Of a stretch of DNA of 64,000 nucleotides, positions 12,901 to 23,364 are shown piece after piece. The DNA lies in assembly GCF_001949145.1 (NCBI RefSeq), contig NW_019091652.1, forward strand, positions 27,410-91,409. The letters run 5' to 3'. A program made the translations under genes and the position numbers. The notes under the pieces were generated by a model. It saw only the letters and a program-made list of their open reading frames with translations. It made no database searches and was not told where the DNA came from. Source of the DNA: Acanthaster planci. Lineage: Eukaryota; Echinodermata; Asteroidea; Valvatida; Acanthasteridae. Each line of letters starts with the position of its first letter. The stretch's first letter is position 1.

Positions 12901-14425
12901 GACAAACTGGTGATGAAGGCCCTAACCAAACAAAATGATTCCAAAATGTGAGAAACAAAATAGCAGGGAGAACAATACAACATCAGATAATCACATCTGC
13001 ATTGAATATCACATTCTCATCTCTTCAGGTATTAAACCCAAGGACAAAATACAAAATAAAGGTACTAAGACAGTAATGCACCTGCAGTCTGGACTGAACT
13101 TGATTTGAGTTGCATGATCATACTCCACATTCCCTCGTACACATCTGTGGGAAATAACATTTGAGAGAAAATGAAAATCTTAAGAAGGCACAAAATTTGA
13201 GATAGAAGAATAGAATTAAAAATAGAATACAGTATTCAAAATTTCATTTTTTTTTTCACAAATGTAAGATCTGAAAATAAAGGGGTGATCTCAATATTAT
13301 TTTGTCACTTTTTGGAAATTTCATGGTGTTGGTCACAAACTAAACACTCCCAAACACAGAAATAATGATTTAAGGCATTTGTTTAATTACTTACTTATGC
13401 TCTTTTTCCTTAAATTCCTTCACACTCCACACACGAACTGTTCGATCTGAAAAATGAATAAAGTTAAAGTGTTTTGCTTTGAAATGATTTCATATTCATT
13501 GGAAATTCCTAACAAGTCGCATCACAAGTAAATGTGTTTAATGTTAATTTATGAAACAAATAATATAGGGAAACTGACTAGGTGCTTATGAAATGTTAAT
13601 TTATACAGCGTTTACCTTCAGCACAAGATGCTAGATATTTGCCATTGATACTAAAGTCAATGTCTAATACATTGTTGCTATGTTCCTTGAGTGTTGATGC
13701 CAGATGGGCGTGGCTAAACGAGCTCTGAGTCGCTCGTTTTCCAGGCTGTTTCAGTTGACGTTTGCCCTGCTGGGTGGTCTTGGATTTCTTGGGTTTGTTG
13801 TCTGTTTTCTCAGCTACCAAACAAGAAATAATAATTGGGAAAGAATTCCATACACGAAGGCCACTGATTTTTCCCTGCAGTGACCTATAAACAATTTAAA
13901 AGCAATAAAACGTCCTAAAAAGTCAAATTGAGCAGTAAAAACATTCAGGTATTCACTTTGAAAACACAATTTTCCAAACCAGGCTCATAGGGTTTGTACA
14001 CAGGGTTTCAAGGCCAATATTTGTAACATTTAAATACACGTACATGCAAAATAAACAATGAACAGTCTGACAGTGCAAACTAAGAGATGTGTAAATGAAA
14101 CAAGTGCACGTAATCTCGTGGAACTACATCAAGCAGAATACAAAATGTATGTATAAACGCGCGACCCACGGGGCATTTCAAGTTAGCTAGCTGTGTAACC
14201 ACAGAGCAAGGACACAGTGTCTTTGCTCTTTGGTGTAACTTAATCACCATTTTCCGTATCGTCCACTGCTCCGCGTCCACCAGTCCCAAATCCGCACACT
14301 AGCATCAGCAAACCGATAACAGCTCCCAGAGCTAAAGTCACAACAAGAGCAGAGAAAAACTGATCACTTCCTTCTCCTGCCTGAAGCTTATCCTGGGCAC
14401 GGTTCTGATTAACACTGTCAATCAT
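9936..14425 (-). CDS. TBL2: Transducin beta-like protein 2 (WD40 repeat, membrane-anchored)
   Basis: TBL2 is an ER-associated WD40 protein linked to stress signalling through PERK. Twelve exons join in phase into 464 residues (human about 447): 14425-14248, 13813-13616, 13446-13395, 13144-13082, 12921-12813, 12531-12426, 12205-12119, 11861-11726, 11499-11450, 11023-10841, 10701-10512 and 9978-9936. Exon 1 encodes one hydrophobic segment (FFSALVVTLALGAVIGLLML) and exon 2 a basic Lys/Gln-rich linker. WD40 units follow, for example DRTVRVWS, TTIHIWDVRG, CGFTPDVKVWEV and SKDATWKLWD. The order and wording match TBL2 from memory (DCRAF, FPKKH, NQDPYLLLTG). Every exon phase closes without adjustment. 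The gene is divergent from POLD4, 536 bases between start codons. Confidence 0.95.
10285..10480. repeat. Degenerate GACTTG/GACTCG-rich repeat in the last TBL2 intron
   Basis: Repeated variants of GACTTG, GACTCG and GACTCA with AAGACTC occur over about 200 bases. There is no strict period. It lies between TBL2 exons 11 and 12 and carries no coding signal. Confidence 0.55.
13825..14012 (+). repeat. Dispersed repeat copy A (TBL2 intron 1)
   Basis: It shares blocks with 15190-15400 and 42536-42721: GGGAAAGAATTCCATA near the left end, then TGAAAACACAATTTT and GGGTTTGTACACAGGG near the right. All three copies lie in the same orientation and are diverged. Element class not determined. Confidence 0.55.
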
Positions 14426-14961
14426 TTTGAGGATCTGTCCGAATTTTTAAGCAAATTCTGCAAGAATAATAAAGTCTACAGCCCTGTCTCTGGTAGTATG
14501 GTGCGGTACGGTATACGCGGTACAGGCAAGTTGTCAACGTGTACAATAGCGCCACCAAGCGCGCTTTCTCGACTCAGAGCTGGAAAAGATAAGTTTACAC
14601 AATTAGACAATTACATGTATTTGCAGAAAATATCAAGCACAGTGCTTTACTCAAATTGAAATGTATTTATCCCGAAATGTCTGTAAATATACGGTCTATT
14701 TTGAGTTGAAAACTGATCGAGGAGGAATAAGAAATAAATTGGCATACCAAATATGAAAACAGAAACGACTAAGCAAGTTTATGAAACTATTTATAGAATA
14801 GCGTCGCGTCACGATATCGATAGGCTAGGATCGGATCGGACTGGGCAAGCAGCAACACGCTCCGGGTTCCTTTTGGTTAGACGTCTATGATTCTACCTCC
14901 ATGGTCTATCGTATAAAATTCGCAGCAATTCTGTTCTCTTTATGTCATTCAGTGAGTTATC
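14426..14961. promoter_or_regulatory. Putative bidirectional promoter between TBL2 and POLD4
   Basis: The start codons of TBL2 (-) and POLD4 (+) are separated by only 536 bases, so both 5'UTRs and promoters must lie here unless there are upstream non-coding exons. No TATA box is placed convincingly. Short GC-rich and CG-containing blocks occur at 14500-14580 and 14800-14880. Called from geometry, not from a recognised motif. Confidence 0.5.
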
Positions 14962-17209
14962 ATGGCAGGCAGACAGCGACTGATTACTGAAGTCTTTGCT
15001 CAGCACAAGAAGGAAGCTTCTCGTGCTGGGAAAGCGAAGTCAACAGCCCCAACTGCCGATGAAAACGAAAGAGAAGGTATACAGTTGGCCTGATAATTGT
15101 GTGCTCTGCGCATTAGTCTATGGGCTTTAAAAATAGTGGATGGGCGGGGTGCGGGGACTTCCCTCTGTAGTGCACCAACTTCAACGGAAACCAAACAAGA
15201 ACCAAAGAAAATGGGAAAGAGTTCCATATACGGACGCCAATAATTATCCCCTACACGTTGACCTGTTCATTAGCCATCAGACATGTCAGAAAGCACAAAC
15301 ATGTCCAGAAAAGTTAAATTCCAAGTTGTTTAGGCCTAATGTTACTAAAATTAGAAAACACGTCGAGATTTTCAGACCAGTCTCAATGAGTTTGTTTGTG
15401 GGGTGTCAATTGGCATCCATATACTACATGTAATGTACATGTATTTGTGACCATAGGCGTATGTTATGTCAGTGACAGTGTAAGCTGCTAGCTGGGAAGA
15501 CCATTAACCTAAAGACAAATATTAGGCCTAATGTTGCTGTTAGACTATGTTCTGATTTTTTTGAATTGGACTAACAGTTGACCAGTTGGATAGGAATCTA
15601 AGGAGCATTAGAAAATGATGGAGAGCAGCCAAAATATGGAAGAGAGGTGTAACTTGTGTGAGGGGCAGGGCATAACTGTAAAAACAATTTAAATAGAATG
15701 TAATTTGATATGTCAAATGACCAATTCCATTTGTCATTTCTCTTTTATTCAGTCAGTGATCATGAGACAGCTCAGCAGGTGCTGATTGACAAGGAGATTG
15801 ATGTATTGAAACAATTTGATCTCTGCTGGGAATATGGACCATGCACAGGTAGGACCTAGAATGAAGTTAACTTTTTCATCCCCATAAGAGTTTGTACTTC
15901 CTTAGAACTCTGGGGTTTGTCATTGCTAGGATTGCAGCGACGACAAACCCCAAAGTACTTGTACACATAAATTGTCATCATTTCGTTTTTGCACCCTGAA
16001 TGGCATTCTTTCCTCAAAAGCCTCAGAGTTTTGAAAGAAATGAACTCTCCAAGACTGAGAGAGTACATTTTTTTTAACGTTGGAGTAGATTTCACAAATC
16101 AACAGTTACCGTGGTTGCATACATGTATGAAAGTGCTGAGGATTTGCTCAGTGGTGCCTATTACAGTGGTGCACCTTTGGTTTACAAAGAATAATTAAAA
16201 CTATTCAAGGGTCCCCAATATAATAAAAGGAGAGAATGAAGGAAAAACTGAAAGCCCAGACCATCTACGTGCATTGTTGTCATTACAGTTTCCTGTCAGA
16301 TTTTTTACTCCAATTCTGGTCATTGCAGGAATTTCAAGACTGGAGCGTTGGGAAAGGGCTGAGAAACATGGCATGAACCCACCTGAAGAAGTCAAGAAAC
16401 TAATCCTAAAACATGATGAAGACGAAACGTATACACAAAGGTAGGAAGTGGTTTAAACCGGAAACTGAAGACTGCTTTTTGTGTTTTCTGTTTCAGTTTT
16501 TATGTGTACATATTTTATGACCAGTCATAGGCTTCATTAAGTGTATGTAATTAAACTTTTAAGAGATAAGAGTTGGATTTATTTATATGTGCAGTATGTA
16601 CATGTATATTAGTTGATTACAGGCAACTACATGTACATGTATGAAGAACGTGTTTTAAATTCACCTGTTCTCTGATACGTGGAAGGACAAAGTCAAGTGT
16701 ATACAAATGAGCCAGTTCAGGATTCCAACTGCGCATTGGATCCTGAAAATGAAGGGCATCTGAGGTCGTTTGGAGCAGCAATACAAGCATGTGCTAGGTC
16801 TGTCCTATCAGCATGGCCATATACTGTGTGGCACTTGTCCATTGCTTTCAAATGACCTTGCCTTTTTGAAATGCTGAACTGACTCATTGGCCAACAATCA
16901 AGACATCCTGGCTGTTGTCAGATATGAAGTTGACTAGGGGTAGTTTCCAGATTTATGGAGATTTTTAGACAGTTGTGGGAAATTCTTGTCAGGAGAAAGC
17001 TTGTGCACATTTGTTTTTTCTTTAGAGATGTATTTTGATAGAAATGTACATTCTGCTCTTTAGCATTCAAAATGTTCACAATGTTTGTATCACATGTGGA
17101 AAATTAAACATTTCAGAACATTATATTTTCAAAACAATTGCTTTCTGAGTTCATATTATTATCTTTGAAATATCCCTTTTTCAGCCTTTGGCACGATTAC
17201 CCATTGTAA
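14962..17209 (+). CDS. POLD4: DNA polymerase delta subunit 4 (p12)
   Basis: This is the smallest subunit of DNA polymerase delta; it stabilises the complex and contacts PCNA in the nucleus. Exons are 14962-15076, 15753-15848, 16329-16440 and 17185-17209, all with AG/GT borders and matching phases. They give 115 residues (human 107). Near the N-terminus QRLITEVF (residues 5-12) matches the PCNA-binding motif of p12, with Gln where human has Lys. The body has LKQFDLCWEYGPCTGISRLERW and LWHDYPL at the C-terminus, both hallmarks of p12. The last coding exon is only 25 bases, so it is easily missed. A candidate polyadenylation signal AATAAA lies at 18073. Confidence 0.95.
15190..15400 (+). repeat. 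Dispersed repeat copy B (POLD4 intron 1)
   Basis: Related to 13825-14012 and 42536-42721. It shares GGGAAAGAGTTCCATA at the left and TTTTCAGACCAGTCTCA at the right. Two copies therefore flank the TBL2/POLD4 promoter, one in the first intron of each gene. Confidence 0.5.
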
Positions 17210-17422
17210 GACCCATGCCAACAAGTAGCAACTCTGCACTGATGAAAATAATGGAAGTAAAGAACAGTGGTCTCTTATGACACAAGTGACGTGGTATCCT
17301 GACTTGAACCTCAAGAACTTAGAAGACATACATATAGTGTTATCACCAAGCTGCAGATCTCTGTGACGTGTACCTCATGTCCTTCAGCATGGTTCAAGAT
17401 TCATATAATTGTCTGCAACACA

Positions 17423-17568
17423 TTGGGTCATTTAGTGGTAGATGGTTGAAGTGGACCGTCTTCTTCAAGACACCTTGGCAAGGAATGCCCCTGCAGTGTG
17501 TTGGGTTATTGGAGGTAGATGGTCGAGGTGGACTGTCTTCTTAAAGACAACTTGGCAAGGAATGCCCC
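17423..17568. repeat. 78-bp direct repeat in the POLD4 3'UTR
   Basis: Two copies start at 17423 and 17501. They share TTGGGT, GTAGATGGT, GTGGAC, GTCTTCTT and CTTGGCAAGGAATGCCCC with scattered differences. Confidence 0.8.
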
Positions 17569-18072
17569 ATTGTCATATCAGCGATGGGAGGAAATTTTTT
17601 TTCTGAAGTCTTGTACGTGTATCTGTTAGCCTTGTCTTATTTTCAATTTTTAAGCTTTCCACTGGTACAGTTTTTTTTTCACAGAGGGCAACCTTTTTTA
17701 ACGTGTTGATATTTTTAATGAAAAAAAAGGAAGCTGCTGAGAGTTTTGATAGTTTGCAACTTATGTAATTATTCGTTCTGTTTATTTGCCACTTTTTAAA
17801 TTTTTTCCCCATCAGTTTCATGAATACTGAAATTTGGTCGTACAATGTGTGTGTTCATGCTTTTCAAATAGTTCCATTGTATTCAGTTCATTTTTAAACA
17901 CTATTTTGTTTTTCCCTTATTCTTTGAGGTGACTCGTACATGTTTGAGTAAACATGTAGTCATTAAAATGTATCTCAGGCGTGTACCACAACATGTAGAT
18001 GCAACAATACATGTGTAAACTAACCTTTAAAGACAGTTCTATCATTTCTTCGTATTTTTTAGTAATATTTTT

Positions 18073-18078
18073 AATAAA
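18073..18078 (+). promoter_or_regulatory. Candidate polyadenylation signal of POLD4
   Basis: AATAAA about 860 bases after the POLD4 stop codon, in an AT-rich stretch. Position fits; not tested. Confidence 0.45.
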
Positions 18079-18507
18079 AGAAAACTCAGAATTAGTTTTA
18101 GTAAAAAAAATTTATATATACGTGTTCCATATTTTGATTAGAATCAACAATACAAACACAACAAAGTTCCCATGAAATTTGTGTATCTGTGTTTATTTCT
18201 TAATTAAATTTTCACTTGAACATTTAAAACCACCTTTTCATTAAAAAGGTCCATATATTTCGCGGCTATTGGTCTGTTCATTTTGTTTGATAGTATTCAG
18301 TCAAGGTAAAAAATTGATACGTCATTAAAAGAAAGGCCCAACTCCACCATTTTGGCCTGGGAGAGTTAATGGATTTCCTTTGCAACTCCTCAAAAAAAAT
18401 TAAGTTTTTTCTTTTGAACTCAAAGGTTTTGTTGAAGTTGGGCCCTCCATTCAATTATTAGGTAATCCCTCCATTCAATTATACCATTCAATTACGTATT
18501 CAACTGT

Positions 18508-18513
18508 TTTATT
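18508..18513 (-). promoter_or_regulatory. Candidate polyadenylation signal of TIMM22
   Basis: TTTATT on + is AATAAA on -, about 570 bases downstream of the TIMM22 stop codon. Confidence 0.4.
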
Positions 18514-19081
18514 CACTCACAAAATACAGCTCCATTTTATGTTCATGGCAATACAGTAGCTTTCTCAAACATTCTAAAATACACGTAGCTATGGGTACCA
18601 ACAATTACACAAAGATCGGAGTTGCCCCACATCCAGCCCCAAGAATACCTCAAACATTTCTCTCTAATTCCCACGGTAGTGAGTTAAAAAATGGAGGGTT
18701 AAGGTAAAGTAAGGGTCAATACAATTTGAAACTTGACTGTATTTAGAATGGGACGGGTAAAACTTAAGAATTTGAAAGATTTGTGGGACTTTCTGTGTTC
18801 AAGACTGCCCCTTGTTCAATTCACCTTGAATGCATATATGTACATGAAGTTCAAACGTTCTCTTCATCTGCTGAAATGAGTCTATGAAAGTGTACACATT
18901 CCAACAGAATTCCAATACTGTGTGTATTCACACTTGGTGATGTTCATGGCCAAGAAAACCTCACATACAATTTTTTTATCAGTATTGGATCCATATGGGC
19001 TTCCATGCATGTCTTCATGACGACCCCCAAAAGTCACTTCCAAGACTAAGATGACCAAGTGTTGTAAGAAGATCCCGTACA

Positions 19082-21458
19082 TCAGTGAAGATGGAAGTAG
19101 TGATCGATAGCAGCTGAAAAGGCAGCAAATCCTACACACCCTGCAACGCCGGGTTTAAGTCCAGCTTCAAAACACAAATTTGGATGCTGTTAGTCATTTG
19201 TTCCAATGAAGTGTTAATTAACAACAATAAACACATTCTACACTTGCTTTGTGACCACTCAATAAACTTAGGTTCTCCTAAATTTCTCAAATCTTACTTT
19301 AGACTGCTTTACCTACACGTACATGTAAATGGAACTTGAAGTTTGCTTTGTTCAAGTCCAAAGAACATACATGTAATTGAGTTAAAGCACAATGACAGAT
19401 GCAGGTGGGTTTGAGAAGCTTTCAGACATGTTTGGGACTTCTAGTACATGTAGTTTCAATTACTCTACAGATCACATACCCCTGTATCCTATTAAACCTC
19501 CAGTCACACATCCGGCAATGGGACTATTTTTCCAGTCACTCTGACCCCGGTACTATGTAGAGAAAAGAAACGACGTGTAGAGTGTCACATTTGTTCAAGT
19601 CACCATGTGCATGAAGTTCAGAGTTTCATCAGAATTTATAAGAAGGGTTTATTAGTCTTGGACCAAAGATGTTGGTACTCGATAATGTATCATGCATAGT
19701 GCACCCTCTATTAAACAATTCAATAATTAGACCAGTGCGCTTGGTTGCACTGATGTCTTTGGAATCTCATAGTAGCTGTTCAATCCTAAAAGAGATTCCA
19801 CCCCCTGCCCCTTTAGAGTTTACTTTTTGTTTGTTTCTCCCTGCTTTCCTGCAGAACTGATCAGTGATCATGAAATGGTTTATCATCAATCATGCAGGGT
19901 TGTAAAACATACACACTATGTGCAGAATTCAATTGAGACACGTGGGAATCAAGCGTATTACATGTAGTTAGATATGCAATGCAGTGATACCTCTGCACTC
20001 AACAACTGGTATCAAAGAGGGAGCCATCATTTGTTCAAATATATGAATACTTTTACCAACAGTATAATTTACATAAAATGGCTATGCCATGAATTTTATG
20101 AAATTCCCAAGATGTTCCTGAGAGAAAGTCAAAACAATTGTATGAGGGAGCTCTACAATAATAACAAAAATCACTATCAATCAATTGACGTCTCGGGCCG
20201 AGACTAACAAAGTATCTGATTTGACAATGTACATATTCTTCAAATACAACACGTGAATAAATCCCGTCATCTCATAGTAGGGTTATCAATCGTGTATCAC
20301 TAAGATACTTTTTCAAATAGTGAGTGGATACACTGCAAACATAGAACATTCTAATCCACAGTGCCCAGTGAAATAGAATGTTTTAATCCACAATCGTATG
20401 AAATTTCTAGACATAGACGTGATACAGACATTCATTCAGGTGCATGTACATGTAGGATTGATTCAAACATTGTTTAATGAATAAAAAATCCGACTAATGT
20501 AAAAATAATTTCACACGCTCTGCTAGCAGAAATGGAATGATCCTTTCCATTTGATTTCACGTCACGGAATGGGAAAGTCTACATGTATCTGTCTTTTGTA
20601 CACATGTATTAGCTTTAAGACTGTAGCAAGTTTAATTTGGAAATATTTCCTTGCAGGATGCAAAGAACACTTACTGATTCTAAAGAACACTTACTGATTC
20701 TAAAGAATGCTTACTGATTCTAAAAAATGCATACTGATTCTAAACAACACTTACTGATCCTAAAGAACGCTTACTGATTCTAAAGAACGCTTACTGATTC
20801 TAAAGAACGCTTACTGATTCTAAAGAACGCTTACTGATTCTAAAGAACACTTACTGATTCTATTATACATTCTGTTCCTGCAAACATTGCACCAATGAGA
20901 GCAAAGTTTTTGGCATGAAAAACACTCCTCCGACCCATGTCTTTCAAAACATCTCTGGCCTTCTGTTTGGCTGCTTGATCAGGATCAACAGGGTCAACAC
21001 TTGCTGCAAATAAACCAATTGCTGCTCCCAGGGCAAAACCTACAATAAAATTAACATCAAAACAGATGAATTCTAATAGGCCTATGACAAAATAAAAGTA
21101 ATTCATTCATGGACAAAATACCATGTATATTTGCTGATATGAGTCTAAACTTGTGGGTAAAAAGTCTGCTAAAAAATGACATGAATATCCTCTACCATCA
21201 GACCGTGAACTTACCCAACACGCAACTCATGACGGTTTTAAATGTGCAACTTTCCATCACACGTTCCATCGTCAATTCTTCCCTCGTTTTTGGAGCCTGT
21301 GGTAGTCCAAATTGTCTCAGTCCCTCATTATGTTTCTTTTTATTTGGTCCTATAAGAACATCCATCATGTCAACCATATTTACGGACGACAACTCGGTGC
21401 TATCTTGAATTTCATCTTGACTGGAATCGTTCATGCTTCTTCCCATGTAAGTCGCCAT
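19082..21458 (-). CDS. TIMM22: Mitochondrial import inner membrane translocase subunit TIM22
   Basis: TIM22 is the channel-forming core of the carrier translocase, which inserts multispanning proteins into the mitochondrial inner membrane. Exons are 21458-21215, 21039-20855, 19552-19480 and 19164-19082. Phases close to give 194 residues, the same as I recall for human. Family motifs in order: ERVMESCTFK, GFALGAAIGLF, VLKDMGRR, HAKNFALIGAMFAGTECIIES, YRGQSDWKNSPIAGCVTGG, and AGLKPGVAGCVGFAAFSAAID. The conserved cysteines (MESC and GTEC) are kept. Exon 2 ends at GAATCA|GTAAGTG, which is the first unit, in transcript order, of a ten-copy 20-bp array (20661-20860), so the donor itself is repeated. 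The gene converges on POLD4. Confidence 0.96.
20661..20860 (-). repeat. 20-bp tandem array of the TIMM22 exon 2 donor site
   Basis: Ten copies are in exact 20-bp register. Read on the - strand the unit is GAATCAGTAAGYGTTCTTTA. The copy nearest the exon supplies the last two codons (Glu, Ser) and the real donor. Eight of the nine downstream copies also keep GTAAGT or GTAAGC after TCA; the one at 20721-20740 reads GTATGC. Use of a downstream donor would add a few residues and then an in-frame TAG. Confidence 0.95.
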
Positions 21459-23364
21459 TTTTATTTTCTGAGCTGAATGCTGTGAGGGCGCAATTATAAA
21501 ATCCGCGGTTCAATCGCAACCTCTCCGACATTTTTTTTCAATGGCCAAAAACATTCATTTCAGGTAAAATAAATTGCTCAAAAAGAATTTCACATCAGAC
21601 CAACAGGACCATTACAATTTTGGAGCATAATAAAAAACACCACTGTTTTACCCTACTTTTTGCTCCAGTTTTCTTATAATGGGGTGTGGTATGAAGTCGA
21701 CGTACTCTCATTTTTCCTGGGAAATTTGGGGTTGTGTTTTGACAATCACAAATTGTGATAGCCCGGAATTTCGCTCCTGACTACTTATCATTTGCCAATT
21801 AATGAAATGTTTCTTTCAATCCAATGCCATGGTATTAACTTTTCCATATTATTACATCTGCGCGTGCGTAATCATAATGACAGCAACAGAAACGCTGATT
21901 CCACTGTCTGTTTGCAAGAAATCTCTACGCATTATATTGCGCAACTACGACATCTAAAAATGGACTCATTTCCATAGTTCACAGTGTCACTTACAGACAC
22001 ATTACACGACAGAGGCTGAATTGATCTAGCCTTTTCTATAGCTATGCAAATAGTTGCAATAGTGAGTGGACAATATAAAACGACTGTGAAGAAAGTTCGA
22101 CGAAACGGTGGTCGATCCTTCCCGATCATTTTGCTGAAATATTTTGGCAACAGATTCACTAACACGTTCGATCTGCATTGGGAAAGTGGTGTCTCCTACA
22201 TAGGCGACAAATCCAAGACGATACGCAATTATGAACCACATTCCGGCCAGAGAAGCAGAGGTGCAATGTAAGTGTTTCCTACTCTATGTGCTGTTACTGT
22301 TTCCTTATCACTCGTGTCATAATTTCTTAAGAGTTTTTTTTCAAATCAGTGTGGTTCCTTGTCGGTGCACGTTTCAGGACAATGTAGTGCACGGGATGGC
22401 AATGCTAACAAAATAAGTTATGGGGACGTTTCGCTCCACTTAGTGCGCACATACAACCTTATCAGCATAAACCCACTTACATAGGCAGTGCTTTCTTTGT
22501 CGCGGGAACAACACGCTCTACAGATTGAGTCTATCGTGGTTTGCTATCAACCAGTGGTTGTGTGTCACAGCTAGCTACACGAGACAGTTTCTGTTGCTGG
22601 ACCGTTACTGTGGAGTTACTCTGTTCAGCGAGTGGTGGTATTTTGCAGCGACAAAAAACAACGCAAAAGCTTCCGCACGGTCATTGCAAGGAAACATAAG
22701 AATGCAAATGTTGGATAATTTATATCAGCCAAGTTCAAGCTTGATATACATAAATGCTGTAGTTAAAACAATAAAAAAATCTCTTGAAGCCTAAGCGTTT
22801 TTTGTTGGAGTCCTGTCGGTTTCTCCTCGGAATTTAACAAACAGTAACAACGGGTCTATTGTATAATTTTACTACATTTGAAAAACCAATACTACATGTA
22901 TACATTATTTAAACTTCAAATTATATTACCCTCCCTTTTAAAATTAAAACCATCTACAACTTCAAATTTGGAGGGAAGCATGTTTAAACTGTAAAACAAC
23001 ATTAAATATAGTTTTCAAATTGCATAGGAAAACATAAAATACACACAATTACACATATAGGCGTTTACGGGGCATTTTAACCTGGTTTATTACAAGCAGA
23101 CAGATGGACGTTTTAAATATTTGAAAGTTTGTGTCAAATCTCGTACTGTATCGGTACGTGTTCCATAAATGGAAAGAAGACTTAATAACCAGACACTAAC
23201 GAAAAACGACAGCAAAATAATTTAGTCAATCGCAGATTGACATCACTAACCGACGTAAAAAAAAGACCGTGGAAACAGTCTCAACCGTGTACATAATTTA
23301 CTTACCAGTCTGTACCTGATATCACGTATTTCCCCATCCACCTCCTTTTACTACTTGACTTGTA
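21459..23364. other. Intergenic stretch upstream of TIMM22 and downstream of the 1181-aa gene
   Basis: It should hold the TIMM22 promoter and the 3'UTR of the next gene; AATAAA on the - strand lies at 23086-23091. Overlapping frames near 21.9-22.3 kb on both strands show hydrophobic runs but no family motif or paired splice sites, so none is called. Confidence 0.5.

Larger units (their letters stand above)
17210..19081. other. Convergent 3'UTR region of POLD4 and TIMM22
   Basis: No further gene is supported. Facing polyadenylation signals (AATAAA on + at 18073-18078; AATAAA on - at 18508-18513) place the two 3' ends about 430 bases apart. Besides the 78-bp direct repeat, the stretch is AT-rich without structure I can name. 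Confidence 0.55.

Noticed and set aside
20661-20860. CRISPR-like array
   Set aside because: No unique spacers; units are contiguous 20-bp copies in animal DNA at a splice site.
21932-22271. Hydrophobic frames on both strands upstream of TIMM22
   Set aside because: No family motif, no paired splice sites, overlapping frames equally long; left uncalled.
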